Shown here piece by piece: positions 25,930 to 39,705 of a DNA stretch of 64,000 bases; position 1 is the stretch's first letter; each line of letters begins with the position of its first letter. The notes under the pieces are model-generated. The model searched no databases. It saw only the letters and a program-made list of their open reading frames with translations, and was not told the origin of the DNA. Source of the stretch: Atrichornis clamosus. Its lineage: Eukaryota; Chordata; Aves; Passeriformes; Menuridae. The stretch is taken from positions 98,985-162,984 of the forward strand of contig WBMZ01011565.1 in assembly GCA_013400975.1 (NCBI GenBank), in the 5' to 3' direction. Made by a program: the position numbers and the translations under genes.

Positions 25930-26257
25930 AAACACCTGGACAAGAGAAGGCTCTGGGGAGATCTTGTAGCAGTCTTACAGTACCTAAAGGGACCTACAAG
26001 AGAGACGGAGAGGAACTTTTTGTAAGGGCATGTAGTGATAGGACAAGGGGCAACGGTCTTAAGCCGAAGGAGGTTACGGTTAGATCAAGACTAAATTCTT
26101 TGCTGTGAGGGTGGTGAGATCCATCCCTGGAAGTGTTCAAGGGGAGGCTGGATGGGGCTCTGAGCAACCTGATGTGAAAAGTGTCCCTGCCCATGGCAGG
26201 GGTTTGAAACTAGATCATCTTTAAGGTCCCTTCAAACCATTTCATGATTCTGTGAAA
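25930..26257 (+). mobile_element. CR1 LINE 3' end, 5'-truncated, with internal deletion
   Basis: About 328 bp of CR1. Motifs in order are cctggacaagagaaggctct, ggggagatcttgtagcagtc, gggcatgtagtgataggaca, aattctttgctgtgaggg, ccatccctggaagtgttcaa, gctctgagcaacctgatgtg, gtccctgcccatggcagggg, and a diverged tail tttaaggtcccttcaaacca...ttcatgattctgtga. Between gtggtgag and atccatccctgg the usual block (gcactggaacagg...gatgcccc, roughly 40 bp) is missing. The 5' end falls just downstream of the reverse-transcriptase region, so the copy has no coding capacity. Confidence 0.92.
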
Positions 26258-29200
26258 TTACACAGAAATAGAAATGGCTCTTCTTAAAAAACTATGGTTT
26301 TTCAAATTTTGCTTTTATCTTAGACCAAGACAAAAAGTTAAAATTCAGAAACAGTGAATTAACTTTCACAGTTTAATTAAATGAAGGGATTTTTTTCTTT
26401 TTTTTTATATAAGCAATTAGCCAGATTTCACTTGTTTGGTAATTCAAACACTGCAGGGTTTGGGGGCTGTTTGGTTTTTTTTTTAGAAAAGAAAAAGAAA
26501 AATGAAATTCAAGACACATGAAAATTAAATCATATTTTCTTAGAGTGTCATGGTTCCTCAGGAGAACTTTATATCACATTTTTACCTTTGTTCTCCTCTG
26601 AACAAATTATATTTCATATAATGTACTCTCTAGCTAACAGTGAAAAAGCTAATACAGCAAAGAATAAGGGGCCCATCTGCACATCGAACTTGCCAACTTG
26701 GAGGGAAAAAAAAAAAAAAAAAGCAGTTTTCTACACAAAATGATTGATTTTCCAGGAGTCACATTTTCAGAAGAAAAATTCCCAACATATCATGATAGAT
26801 TTGATAAGTCTGTCGCTAAAAACCCCCACCACGCTGAAATAAGTGCAATTCTCAAGAGGCTTGTAATCTTAATTGTCCCAGTGCAGACACACAGAAGACG
26901 TACATGTTACTACCCTCTGCAGCTCAAGATGCTCATTTACCTTCCTTCTGTTTTGAGACAGTTCAGAATATACCTGATCCTCCAACTCAGAAATCTCACA
27001 TTTCCCAAAAGTAAAGGAAAACTCCCATAAATCCTCACAACCAAGGAACGTATAATTTTTTCAAGGCATACATGGTTTGAATGCCTACTGGCTGTCGAAG
27101 TCATACCAGCAATTACAATAACCTTACAGAAATCTCTTTTCCTTGCTACATCTTATGTACCAGATGCTTTATTTTGTTTGCAGCAGAGTCAGAAGTTTCA
27201 TACTTGCAACCAGACATTACACAGACTTCTGAGACTAGCAAGACTTCTGTCCTTGTGTCCCCCAGGAACAAAGCACTGTGATGCTACCAGAAAGGTGTAC
27301 TACAATTGGCACTACCTGGAGTTGAAGAGGTGAGACACTAACCAGGAGACAGTTTGTTTTACTTTTAAAATCTAACTATATGTTTATGTGTATATACTGA
27401 AGAATTCAGAAGGCATTGTGGACATGCAGAAGAACATGTAAAATGGCATTTACATACATCTAAGGCACATGGGGAAAGACATGGTTTATTTAAGTAACAG
27501 GTTACATAATCCCCAAATTATACCAAATGTAGGAAAATACCTGACAGATTTACAGCCACCTCTCGAGTTACCTGCCACAAACCACATTCTCTGATACACA
27601 CTCCACATCTCTCCAAGCTGTACGTGAAAACTGTTACAGTTGTCAACCAACACACCCAAAATATAAGAATTAAAAGAATTAACATGTTTTCTGAAAATCT
27701 AATAATACATCTTGAGCAGATATAATGTTGATACAAATTTTAAATACATAGTCAAATCATTTAATGTCAAACTATTCAGTATTTAATTTTTATCCAAATA
27801 ATTTAATGGGTGTCCTCATGCCTTTTTTGCTGTGATCTATTGAACCGTGAATTGGGAAAGAATTATCAGCTCTCTCCATGAGCTGTTTGGAGCATGCATC
27901 ACAGAAGTGTCAGAGTGCTTACCAATTCTAATTATTTTCCACAGGCTTTCCCTGAGACAAGGATCTATTATTAACCCCATCACAAAGAAAGAGACTTAAG
28001 ACAAATGGTGTAAAAGGTCAAAGTATCTGCTAATTTTGGATACTTAATATGAGATGGCTAGGATGTGATTATTTGCTGTTGTACACCACTTCATATTCCC
28101 AAAGCAGAATTCTCATTAATGAATTTAGTTAACCTTAAAGGACTCAAGGACTGAGCTAAAGGCCACAAGGATTAGCTCTTTCTCTTACTTATCTCATCCT
28201 ATTCTCATTAGACAAAATTGCTAAGACTTCACTGCCCAGCTATTCCCTGTTTTCCCTTTCCTCTTGCTCTAAGTTTCTGATGTTCCTTCTCCAGCCTGTT
28301 CCATTCACACCTTGTCACTAATGGACTCCTGAATTTCTGTCTTGTCAGTGCCTAATGTAATTCTCTTTCCTCTGTCCTACCTTTCTTCCATCAAAGCAGC
28401 CTTCATTCTTTTTCCTTCATTTCCAGTCCATTATGAGACTCATCTTCCTGCAGGACTGATCCTAGTCTTTCATCCTTTGCCCCTAATCTCCCTGTAAATC
28501 TATGCATTAATCAAAGTTTTCACAGGTATTACATTCTATTATGAAATATGTTAAACGTAACAGGCAAGAATTGACAATTGCTATCATAATTACATTTGAG
28601 CACAGGAAGCCAAGTGACTAACATGGGTATCATGTGCTAAAGAGATCACAGAGATATCTGCAAACTTAGAGGAGTAATGTCTTCATTAGAAAAATAGTGG
28701 CTTGTTTAAATATACTTATGTTTCTCAAAGCAACAAGAGAAAGTCTACCTATAAAAGCATCATCAATATTTGTAAAAGCCTTTACAAGTTTAATGGGAAA
28801 GATATTTAGATGTGCAAATATTCTAATTTGTAAGCATATTGAGGCAATCAGGAGTTATGCATTCTTTGCTGGCCAGCAAAGAAGTAATAAAACAAAGATA
28901 AGCATACTTTCAAAGCAAATATTCCCACAGCTAAGTACAAACTGTGAGTTACAATGGCATAATCAACTATTAGAGAAAGTCTTACATCAAATTCAAAGCC
29001 TGCAAAGCTGAATTCTTTTATAAGAATATTCAAGTAAAAGCTGCTATTATTCTATGACATACCTTAGACAACTCTACACCACAATCCCAATAGAAAACCA
29101 TGGCAAAAGGCCTTGAATAAATCCCAGGTTGATTGCCACCACCCTAGTAAAAGCCAAGACCATGGCAAACAATCCCAGAAGCAAGTACTCAAAACCATGA

Positions 29201-32200
29201 AGATTAAGTTCATCAGCCTGTTCTAATTTCAATCAGTCGTGAAGAGATTTTACTGTAGTAATGAGAAAATAACCCAAGTAATTCACCACACCAGGTCCAC
29301 TCTTCCAGTATTTCAAGAGCATTGAGCATTGCTGAAAGCATTTATTCCTTCTTATGGACTATTATAAGGACACAACCAACTTTGAAAACCATACCTTGTA
29401 ATTTAGACTATAGGATCCAAACCACAAAGGGTGACAAAGACTGACATTTTATATTCCATGCTGGCATTACTGCACTAATGTAGATGTAACCCCAAAGCTC
29501 CTACAGGCACCTATACAATGCTTCTTTCCCTTTATGAAGTCAAACTACTAGTTTATGTTAAATCTACCTTTTATAGTCTACTCGTTCATATGACAGCATT
29601 ATTCTGTTTTCTCTAGCCATAACAAGAATACAACCCTTATTATTAGGAAAACAAAAAGCAGTAAAAAATCAAGCTGTAGTTTACAAGTAGGAAGTGTAAA
29701 GCCACACAAACTCTTTACCTGCCTTTAAGGGATAGCTCAAAACCATTTTTGAAGGTTTGACAATGACTTATCAGAATCCTCACATCTAAGAAGAGCGTCC
29801 TGAATCAGTCTAAAACAGAAAAGCCTGTTCTCATCTTTCCCTTCATATTCCTATACCAAGAGGCAAGCTCACAATACACATTTTTGGACTAGGTAGTTGA
29901 TTGAGCACTCAACCTGCCTGTACATGATTGCTGCAGATGACCTCCAAAAAAAACAACCCAAACCCCTCAAATCAACAATAAAGACCCAGAAGCAGAAGCA
30001 CCTGATACTGCAGCAATTCTGCCACGATGGCCTGTCTTGGGTCACGCCACCGATGAGATTATTCAGTAGCATAAAATATTGTTGGAGAAAAATAAAAACT
30101 GAGGGTCAAATTTTGATTCTGTTTACAACAATGTAAATGTCTACTAGACTAAGCAAGAGCAAAACAGAGGTAGCAATGTAACCTTGTTGACTGCAAAAGT
30201 AAATACTCCTGTGAACCAACGGAAGGTGATCTACCTTTCTGACAAAAATCTCCTGTTTCACCTAGTCATTGTTCATGTTCCCCATTTTGTGGTTTCAAAA
30301 GTGATACATACTTTAGGAATAATATTTTTTGCATTAATTAAAATTGGAATCATTATTTTACAATATTGATTATCAGAATAAAAGTGACATAATGAGTCTG
30401 AATTGGCAATAATTGTTTAACCAAAGCTGCTAAAATTATTTCCTTTCCCATTCTCCCCACATCTGCATCATATGAGCAGATGTCTAATTTACTGGTACGA
30501 TTAACTTTCTCCTTCTGTGCTAGAGATTTTACTAGTAATATATATAGAATGGAAAATTAACAAATGTACTATATTTTCACCCTCTAAAAATACTTATATT
30601 TAAACAAACAGTCTGAAATGCACAATTTTAGCAGGAACTCTGTATTCAGCACTATAAAAAATCAGGCCAACCCTTTCGGCATCCCGTATTTAGGTTTAGC
30701 TTTGCACATTTTACATTTGTTCACTTTTACTTCATTAATGGGGATGAGTACTAAAAATCCAGCAAACCCAAACCATACAATTTTTTACAATTATCTCCAT
30801 GTATTTGCCTCCAGCACTCTTAAACAAATACAACCCAATTTAGGCAGCACACAATGAATTTTGCTAAACATACTCTACTTGTTCACACACCGATAGAAAA
30901 CTTATTCAGTGAGAACAGAAAATATCAGTTTGTTGTCCACTGAGGATGCTTTATAGCATGTTATGAATTGAGAGTTCTCATTTTCTGAAGCTGCTATGCT
31001 TTGTAATGTAAATGCACTAATGAGAACAACATCTCATGACTGCAGATGAATTGTATTACATGAGTGAGAACAACTACTGCTGTTCTAACAAATGAATTTG
31101 GTGACTTCAGCACTATTTATGTAATGATAAATATAAGCAGCTGGTGCAGGTGTTCTCAGACAGTAGAACAAACTTCTTTACTATTTCAATTTTACTAATT
31201 TTTCTGCATAATATCTTTCATAGTCACATGCAATGAGAAGATATGAGTTAGACTGCAGGTTCTGAAGAAGCCAGCTGATATGAAAAGTAACTCGTAAGTA
31301 TAGCAAAATTATGGAAATTTTCCACTGAAACATTATTATTTATAATTATCATCATTATTGCTATTATTATGGTAGAAATTGAGTGATTATGAGGCTTTGA
31401 GGTGACAAGAATACAAGACATACCTGGAAATTTAGACATTATGTGAATGGGAAAGAGTAAAGTGTAAAAAACAAATTCCTACAGTAAGAAATAATAGTAA
31501 TGATATTGTTTAAGTATCAGCAGCTCAAGACTGGTGATGTTTGCTCTATTAAATACAGCAATATTCTGAGGATGAATTTATACACATGGGGAAAATAAAA
31601 CAGGAAAAAAGAACACAAATTCTAAATCCCTAAAATTATCTATAACTGAATTTTTAAAGCATTTCACTTATTTGTGCATATAGTTTTGAAGCACAGATTA
31701 TGAATATTTGATGTTCTTACTATCTTAGAAAGAGAGACGGGGATCTATAAATTAGTGCCTGACAAAGAGAAATTACTAATTCCATCTTCTTCCTGGCCTT
31801 TTCATATTAGAGGAAGACACTGGCATGCACATGAAAAGAATGTGCAAGCCGAGTGATGGTCAAGATAATACATTTAAGTCTTAATTACAAATAGTCATAC
31901 TTTATCACAGGTTAGTTCAGAAGCTAGCTTTAGTATTCCATTCAAGACAACAGGTGGTTGTTTTTTTTTTTTAATTGTTAAAATATGAGATAAATTGTGT
32001 GCTTAGATTTACACATAACAGAAATTTTTAAAAGTCTGGTTTTTTGAACATTCTCTGTAGATTTTTTCTATTTACTACAAAGGAATACAACTTCATTTTT
32101 ATCTGATTCACACTACTTCAGTGTGCAGTGTAGGAAGCACTATACTTTTCCATCCCCACTTAGCAGAATTCATATATCTATGTGGAATGATTTTCTGTTT

Positions 32201-32259
32201 TCATTTCCTTTGTCCCGCTTACTAAATATATTTTCTATCATCTTCTATTTTATCTTCTA
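26258..32259. other. Gene-free AT-rich sequence, no repeats seen
   Basis: No gene or recognisable transposon. Homopolymers: T run 26475-26484, A run 26706-26722 (17 bases), T run 31961-31972. An ATT-rich low-complexity patch lies at about 31331-31372. A 110-codon frame at 26698-27030 starts inside the 17-base A run and is probably chance. Confidence 0.55.
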
Positions 32260-35255
32260 TTGGAAAATGTCATCATAGATCCCACATGTCTATCTATATA
32301 TAGACATCTGCAGGCAAAATGCAATGAAGTATTTTTTTCACTGGAATCTGTAATGCTTGATAATAGGAATGTCTCAGAGAAGCTGCTTGGTTTTGACACA
32401 GCCTTGACAACTGCAAATGCTTCTGATGAAAGCCTGCTTGGTTTCCTTCAAGCTCATAGGGCTGAACTTTTGGTACATCACTTTATAAGCATTGCTTTCC
32501 ACTGGAAACTAATAGGAAAATATTTATATGAGATATGGGAAGGAGGAGGGGAAGGGAGAAGAAACATGGGTGAAATGCTGGTCATTGGCAAGTGGCAATA
32601 CAATACAACTAATGAAGGAAGAAAGGCAAAGAGAAAAAGACAGGGAAAATAGTGATCAGGCACAAAGGTAACAAACGTAACTTTCTGTATGTAATTGTCA
32701 AGAAGACATCCAAGAGAGAGGAGGAAGGGTGACATAACTTTGGCAAAGGTGCAAGTATTTCGCAGAAGTTATAGACCAAATGTTATCACTGCATTTGAAC
32801 CTGTGTTTGAAACTGTTAAACTCAGTCCAACCTTAATAGTTAGCTCTGAGATAAAACATAATAAAAAAATACATGTAAACTAAATTTTAGGAAACCTGAC
32901 AGATGGTCCAAATTAAGCTTCTCAGATGTTTATCTTTTTTAAAATATCTTCTTTTTTAATATGAGAATGTCTGATTGTTTATGATATTTATTGGGGAGTT
33001 AGCATTTCCTCTAATGAAAAATGAACTCTATTCGAGTTTCATCTAAAAGAGAATTGGCCTATTAATCTAATTTTTAATTGTATGAGAAGACATTACTCTG
33101 TTATGCATATATAATGGTGATTTACTCTTTAAAAATAATTTCTTTTTATATTGCCACCTTTTTTCAGTTACTTGAGGAAAAGGAAGGGATGTAGAAGCAG
33201 GGACATTAAGTTATTTGCCCTGATATTTTTCTCGTTCACTTCTTTTTATGGGCATTTCTGATGTACTTTCAATGTTTTTACTGAAAGCATTTCCATCTGA
33301 TCCTGCCAGTAGTGAAAAGAGTGGAGTGGAAATAATTCCATTGTCACGATATTTTTTTAAGGTCACATAAAAATTGTTTCTTCCCAAGATTCTTTGAGAG
33401 AAGGGAAGAAAATTTTACTTTTTTTTCATGTAGTGGTGGTTTTTCAGCTTCCTTATTTATCAAACTCCCTGTAGATAACAGCCTTGTAAATTGAAGTTAC
33501 AGTCCAGCTGAAATGGAGAGACAGAATGGCTTCCTCTCTTTGGTAGGAGAAAACTTTATTTCTTAGGATTTTGGGGATTTGTTTGTTGATTAGTTTAGGT
33601 TGTTGGTTTGGTTTTTTTTTTCCCCACACATATAAATGTTAAATTACTTAGTGTAGAAGAATTCTAACTTTGCTCCTTTTTGATCACAAGAACTAATGGA
33701 TATTATTCAGCCATTTTACTCAGTAATTAGATTTGGAGTCCACTGATTTAAATAGTCACTGCAGTAATCTCTCTGTAGGCATTTATGCAGTGCTGTTATA
33801 TTAAATTCACTGTTATGGTGCCTGCAAATATTCCAATGAGATCAGACTGTACTTAAGACTTCAGGAGGTGAGGTTGGCTATTTGAATATGAAAGACTATG
33901 AGAATTAACAAACCTGTAATATATTTATTTTTTAACTAATAAACATTGTTTGCACCCTTTCTTTAATTGTCCTCCACAGAACTAATCCTATTATGCAGTC
34001 AGCAGTATTCCAAATGAAATGCTGTGTACTACAATCAGAGTGCTTACAATCATCACATCTATCCCCAGCAGAGGGTACTTCAGGATAAGATGAATTTGCA
34101 TTTTTTAAAAAATGGAGGTGATTTTGACATGATGTGCTATACCTAGAACAAATACATTGTAGAATCAACTGTCCCCAGTCCATTGGCCACTCAAAGTCTT
34201 TGATTACTGTTATATACGGTCCCAGTCAAGAGTCATGAATGGATGCAAATTTTACTGCTTATAGGTGTGGGGTTTTTAAGTCTTGCAGTTCCTGCTGCAC
34301 TAGAAAAGTTTGGAGGAAACGTTTAACGTGGCTAGAGAGGGACTTGAATGTGGAGGACCTAAGAATAAAATCTAACCAGCCAGTTATAAAAACACTGAGC
34401 ATTCTGGAGAATCCAGGATCTCAGCAATGGAGATGACCTGAAGTATACAGTATGCAGAAACACATGATCCTTGTCTAGAAAGAAAATACATTTGAGAGAA
34501 GAGGAGAAAGAGCTTTTTGATTACTTGGGAGTGTGATTGTGCAGTACAGATTAAGTGAACCACACTGCAGCTTCCAGTAAAAAGGATGGTCCCGCTCTTT
34601 CCTGCCAGCCTGGCATTATTGTTCCTCTGTCTTAACTCGAATCTAGCAATGCTGCAGCTGCTGATTCAACCAACTGAATCTACACAGGTAAAAAAAGGAT
34701 TATTATTACTTAAAGCAGGCAAGTACAAGAAAGAGAAGTGATAGGAGAAGTGGTTGGGAACATGCAGCTGGAGAGAAGGATGGCAGAGGAGGACTGTTCC
34801 TTTTGGCAGCATCCTGTGTTACAACAAACTCTCACCTTTAGTGTTAGCAGAACAAACATGGTGTTTTTTCTTTTTAGTTTTTATTTGTCTTTTGTAAACA
34901 TTTGCAGCTGCTTTCTATTTGGATGTTGTAAATACTTTACATTGTACTATAATCTAAAATGAATCAATGCTTGCCTTCCAACCCATTTAATTTTCTTGTT
35001 CTCCAGTACATAAGGCTACACGTCACTCAATACGACAGCCCCCACTGTAATTTTTCTTAGTAGCCTCCCAACCATCCAGTTCAGGTTGTTGCTTTCATAC
35101 CCAAGAGTTGAGAAAGACTATATGAATCACCACTTTACTACATGGTTAAATCTTTTGCTATATACCCTCTGACAATATTTCCATATCTGGTTGGACATTG
35201 GCAGCTTCTTGAAAAATTGCTGTGTGAAAAAACTCGTCTCCCTCATACCAGTTTC
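32260..35255. other. Gene-poor sequence with one 130-codon open frame
   Basis: A plus-strand frame at 32260-32652 would encode 130 residues ending in a strongly basic tail (GRKAKRKRQGK). It has no recognisable domain or signal peptide and AT-rich third positions, so I do not call it a gene. A T run lies at 33612-33621. The stretch at 33170-33235 (gacattaagttatttgccct) vaguely recalls a MIR-type SINE but is too short to call. Confidence 0.4.
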
Positions 35256-35590
35256 ACTTGTCTTGCTCTCTACAACTACCTTCAGGGAGGTGGTAGCGAT
35301 GTGGGAGTTGGTGTCTCCTCTCAAGCAACAAGTGATAGGAGAGCAGAAACAGCTCCAAGTTGTGCCAGCGGAGTTTCTGACTAGACGTTAGGAAGAATTT
35401 CTTTGTGCTAAGGTTTTCAGGCTCTGGAACAGGCTGTCCAGAAACTGAGTCACCATCCCTGGAGCTATTTAAAAGACATATAGATGTGGCCCTTATGGAC
35501 ATGGTTTATGGTGGACTTGGCAGTGTGGGGTTAACAGTTGCACTCAATGATCATTAATGTCTCTTCCAACTTACATGATTTTATGATTCA
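35256..35590 (+). mobile_element. CR1 LINE 3' end, 5'-truncated (second subtype)
   Basis: About 335 bp. Motifs in order are cttgctctctacaactacct, ggtggtagcgatgtggg, tctcaagcaacaagtgatag, ttaggaagaatttctttgtg, ctctggaacaggctgtccag, accatccctggagctattta, aaaagacatatagatgtggc, atggtttatggtggacttgg, and the tail gtctcttccaacttacatga...tttatgattca. The phrases tttaaaagac, atagatgtgg and ggtggacttggcagtg mark a different CR1 subtype from the copies at 10609, 25930 and 62731. The 5' end retains the last codons of the ORF2 region (LALYNYLQGG), disrupted by stops. It is a dead, 5'-truncated copy. Confidence 0.93.
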
Positions 35591-38500
35591 CAAATTAATC
35601 CACAAAGGTCCCTTTCTGTAATCATTTAAAGGTTGCTAAAAGCTGTCCCTGCCCATATTTTCTTAAAAAAAGTAGACTGCCAGCAGGCAGGAAGTATTTT
35701 GTGGTTCCTGAACACTTGGATAACATTTAGCACATTGTGGATTACACCTAAGCAGCTAAAGAAATGACAGCATAAAATCTCCCCAGTTTCCCAAATGAAA
35801 AATATCTAGTACAGTGCATTAGGAGTGAGTCTCTCCCTGTGATCTTTGAAGTAACTTATGATTTTTTTCTAATGCAATTTCTTACTATATTATTCAGCAC
35901 TCAGTATTACAATCTGTAATTGTTTCACATTATATGCATAATGCAGGCATGCAAATATATAGTTCTATAATGAAACCTGCATTACCCAACTCGTCAGGGC
36001 ATGTTAAGTGGACCCTTTGCTGATGATACTCTTTTAATAGAAGAGTTTTAGAACTTTAGTACAGCAATGAATTTACAAAATGCCTGCAAGACTAACTTAT
36101 GGAGTCAAATGAGAATAATCACAGGGCTGAGAAAGATGCAGCACTTACTGTGGCATTTCCATGGCCTCGGTAGATGAGTACTGGTGGCCCATAAAGAGCA
36201 TTCATCAGCCCCATGTAAGAGAGACTATTTTAAATGTCACTTATGTCACCTACTGCCAGTTGAAACCTTATCTGTTACTCTTTAACTTCATTTCCCAAAC
36301 CTACAGTTCTCCAGCTCCGTTTATTTCCCCTTGTCTACAAATCACTCAAATCAGTTTGACATTTTCTGCAACTAAAAAACCTGCAGAATAAAAGTATAAA
36401 ATGTATATGAAGTATCTCACAATATACATTTTAAACATATCCTGTACCCTTGTTTTTCCACACTGCCCAAGAAATTTTTTTGCTAAATACAACATAGATT
36501 TCTAAGAGTGTTTGTCTAATTCTTCATTTCATAGAAATATAATAAGGAAAGCAGGCCTCTATACATTACTTAAAGATCTTAAAGGGAGTTTAAATATATG
36601 ACCTAATTAACAGAAGTCTAACATTTTGGACTAGCAATATAAATTTTTCAGGCATTTTTATTTTTTTGTGAGCAGCTTTTCCCCTTGTTTTAAATTGCAG
36701 TCACAAAGCATGAGAATCATGTGCTTGAACCCAGATATAGAGTTCCAGTTTGCAGACACTGTCTAAAAGGAATCCCAGCGAGCCTCCAGCTGCTGCTCTA
36801 AAACATCTCTCACTTGTAACCTCTATACCTCTACCAGCCCTGTGTGGCTGCCTCAGACACTCAAAAGAATGTTAAATGGCAGGCAGAGCCAGCTTTTGGA
36901 GAAATTAAGTTACCCTTTGATGAGAGCCTTCTAAAAAGTTATATAAGTGAAGCCTTGAGAGCCAAAGAGCCTTTTGAGAGTCAATTGAGAAAGATTCATG
37001 GAGAGTAATTTTTTTATAGCTCGTTAAAACAATCAATTCTAAAGAGCCCTAAATATGGGGATTTTAAGGTGCCTTCACTACTATTACATCCAAAGATTTA
37101 CCCCACAATTCACCCAGATGTGTAATGCTGTGAATGTGTTTCCATGTGCTCAGGTGAGACACACAGGCACACAAACTTTCTTTTAAAAAAAGAGGAAAAG
37201 TGTTGCACTGTAGGTGTGCATGTTGGCTACAGATACACTGGAAGAATACACCGCACAGATCCCAGATTTCCTGGCTTTCCTTGATTTCATGACATGGCTA
37301 CCTTACCTTTCCAGACCATTTATGTAGGTTTTATAAATGCACCATATTCATCAAGTCCTGCAAACCCTTGGTGGAATATCTGAGTTTCGAAAATGTAAGA
37401 GTAAGAAACTACGCCAAGGTAATTCTCTGAATGACAAATCCTTGAAGGGCCATTGTTAGGTTCCTCTGTCAAAGAACCAATAAAAATTAACACATTGAAA
37501 AGAAGATATAAAGAAATAAACCTAAATTACCATAATGGAAAATCCTTCTTTAAAGTTGTGCAGTTAAGAACCTTTCAAATAACTCAGTGTGGCCTCCTTT
37601 GTGGAAATTCTAGCTATAGAAATAGCAAGAATTTTCACTTTCCACCTTCAGTTTTCTTCTTTTCTTAACAGGGTTATAAGTTAATCTCTCCTAAGTTACC
37701 AGTGAGCAGAGAAAGGGATTGTGAAAGTTACTCTACGTAACACACAAGGTTAATACACAGTGCAGTGTATTCAGAGAACAGATCCCTATTTGGAGATTTT
37801 ACAGTAGAAAGATGTTCTCCCTTACTTCTCTGTGCCACAGGCTTTAGGGAAGATGCTTGGCATCTCAACTACAGTAAAGACACTAAATGATTTATATGAA
37901 TAAAGTGTGTTGTCCAGACCAGTGCATAATTAATTATTTGTCCCTTGAAGGGTCTGAGCAGCAACAACATCAACACTGAAGCTTCCAAGGCAGTAAGACT
38001 CACTACTGAAATTTACCATTAGACATTTACAGAAATACCACAGTCTGAATTTTTATTAGAAAAAGCCCAAAGTTATGAAAATCTAATCATCTTAAACCAA
38101 GTATAATTGACTAAATCCTCTGGGAATGCAGAAAAGTACCACTGCATAGGTATGTGAGATTTTATATACAAGCTGAGGAGAAAGCTGAACATTTCTGAGC
38201 TTATCTGAGGCAGGTTTCTGAAATCGTCTTTTAAAGCACACCCCTCACTATCAAAAAGTGCTACTTTATCATAGTATCAATTCAGCAGAAAAAAAATACA
38301 AAAAATACAGGCTTAATATCTATGATGATATTAATTAGTTTTATCACACAATGTTGCATCCTTTTCCAAGTGAAACATTGTCTTTGAACTATTGATACTT
38401 AGCTTTTATCCTGTTCTTTCAGTTATTACTTGAGAATCTTATGTATTTGACATAAGTTCTGCATTTTCTGTTATAAAAGTCATGCACTGAATATTTTTGG

Positions 38501-39554
38501 GGGTTTAAGTCAGTTAATTTGAGTATAATTAATTCGAGTTTATGATTGTTCATGTAATTTGATATTTTAAATGAGGTTTCAATTGAATTGCAGGTCCTTT
38601 GGGAGGATGGACTTCAGAGCTGTTACTTTCAGATTTTCTGTATTGTAAAAACATTCTTGAACTTGAAAGAAGTCAAGAGTCTGTATGGGTGGAATAAAAT
38701 GCAAATACTCCAATAGAACACAATCACACTGTTTCTGTTTTATTACTGTATCATGCCTTTGCTAGCCACAAATGAAAGCCAGGTAGAAAAATCCTTAATC
38801 ATAGTAATTCCATCATCTGTAAAATATAAGTGCACTTGCACAAAACTAAATCTACCTCTAATTATTTATAGGGGAATCTTCCTTTCTAGAGCCACTCTTC
38901 CAAATTAATTACTCCAGAATTAAATTATAAACAGTCAATGCTGCCATAGAATATAATTATCTGGAGGAAAAAAAATCCGGAAAAAGAGGCTTGCCAGAAT
39001 GTTTAAGTAATCTTCTTCAACTCTTTCACCAAACTAAATGCAAATTTCAATGCATGCATCAGAAATGAAGTTTCTTCCATTATGCTTTGAACATGAAATA
39101 GTATGAGAAGCCTTTTTTGCCTAGATTGGCATACTGACCTAAATATATCTGAGGAAAGCACAAGGGACCTAGTGACAGCAAGATACCACATAAATGAAAA
39201 TGACAACTTGCAACTTAGAAATCTAAGAGGAAAGTATGAACATTTCACCTTTCCCTGTAATTCCTTGAGATTCAATAAGTATGATTTTCCCCCTAAATAG
39301 TACTAAGTTAGAAGCAATGAAGTAAAATCTCACCCACTATAATTAACTCCTATAGCCACTAAAATTTGAGATAATGAAATTAAGTAACATGACAGTTATA
39401 TACTTATTTTGATGCAACTCTAATGTTCCAAAAAGTGAAGGTTTTGATTATCCTCCTCCTGCAACTATTACAGTATTTAAAAAAAAAAAAGCTATAAGAG
39501 AGAAGAAATGTTGGAATCTTTAATTTGAAGACATACTTCCTCATTAATCATAAA
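35591..39554. other. Gene-free AT-rich sequence
   Basis: No gene or transposon recognised; open frames reach only 90 codons. A 12-base A run lies at 39479-39490. The phrase catctgtaaaatat near 38815 matches the MIR core by eye but has no supporting context. Confidence 0.5.
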
Positions 39555-39705
39555 AGCATAGAATCATTTAAATTGGAAAAGACCTCTTAGATCATTGAGT
39601 CCAACCATTAACCCAGCACTGCCAAGTCCATCAATAAATCATGTCCCCAGGCACCATGCCTAAATATCTTAGATACCTCCAGGAATAGTAACTCAGACAC
39701 TTCCG
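39555..39705 (-). mobile_element. CR1 3'-terminal fragment, minus strand (second subtype)
   Basis: In plus-strand reading the motifs are gcatagaatcatttaaattg, gaaaagacctcttagatcat, tgagtccaaccattaaccca, gcactgccaagtccatcaat, aaatcatgtccccaggcacc and agatacctccaggaatagta. This is the reverse complement of the CR1 subtype seen at 35256 (tggacttggcagtg, catccctggaggtattt). Similarity stops after about 150 bp at the acttcc phrase, so the insertion is strongly 5'-truncated. Open frames reading through it are not genes. Confidence 0.9.

Noticed and set aside
26698..27030. 110-codon frame after a 17-base A run
   Set aside because: It starts within the poly-A tract (repeated lysines) and shows no domain; I saw no sign of a processed pseudogene either, such as a recognisable parent protein.
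32260..32652. 130-codon frame as a gene
   Set aside because: AT-rich third positions, no motif, no signal peptide and a low-complexity basic end; length alone is not sufficient.
38810..38830. MIR-like phrase catctgtaaaatat
   Set aside because: An isolated match with no supporting upstream or downstream MIR segments.
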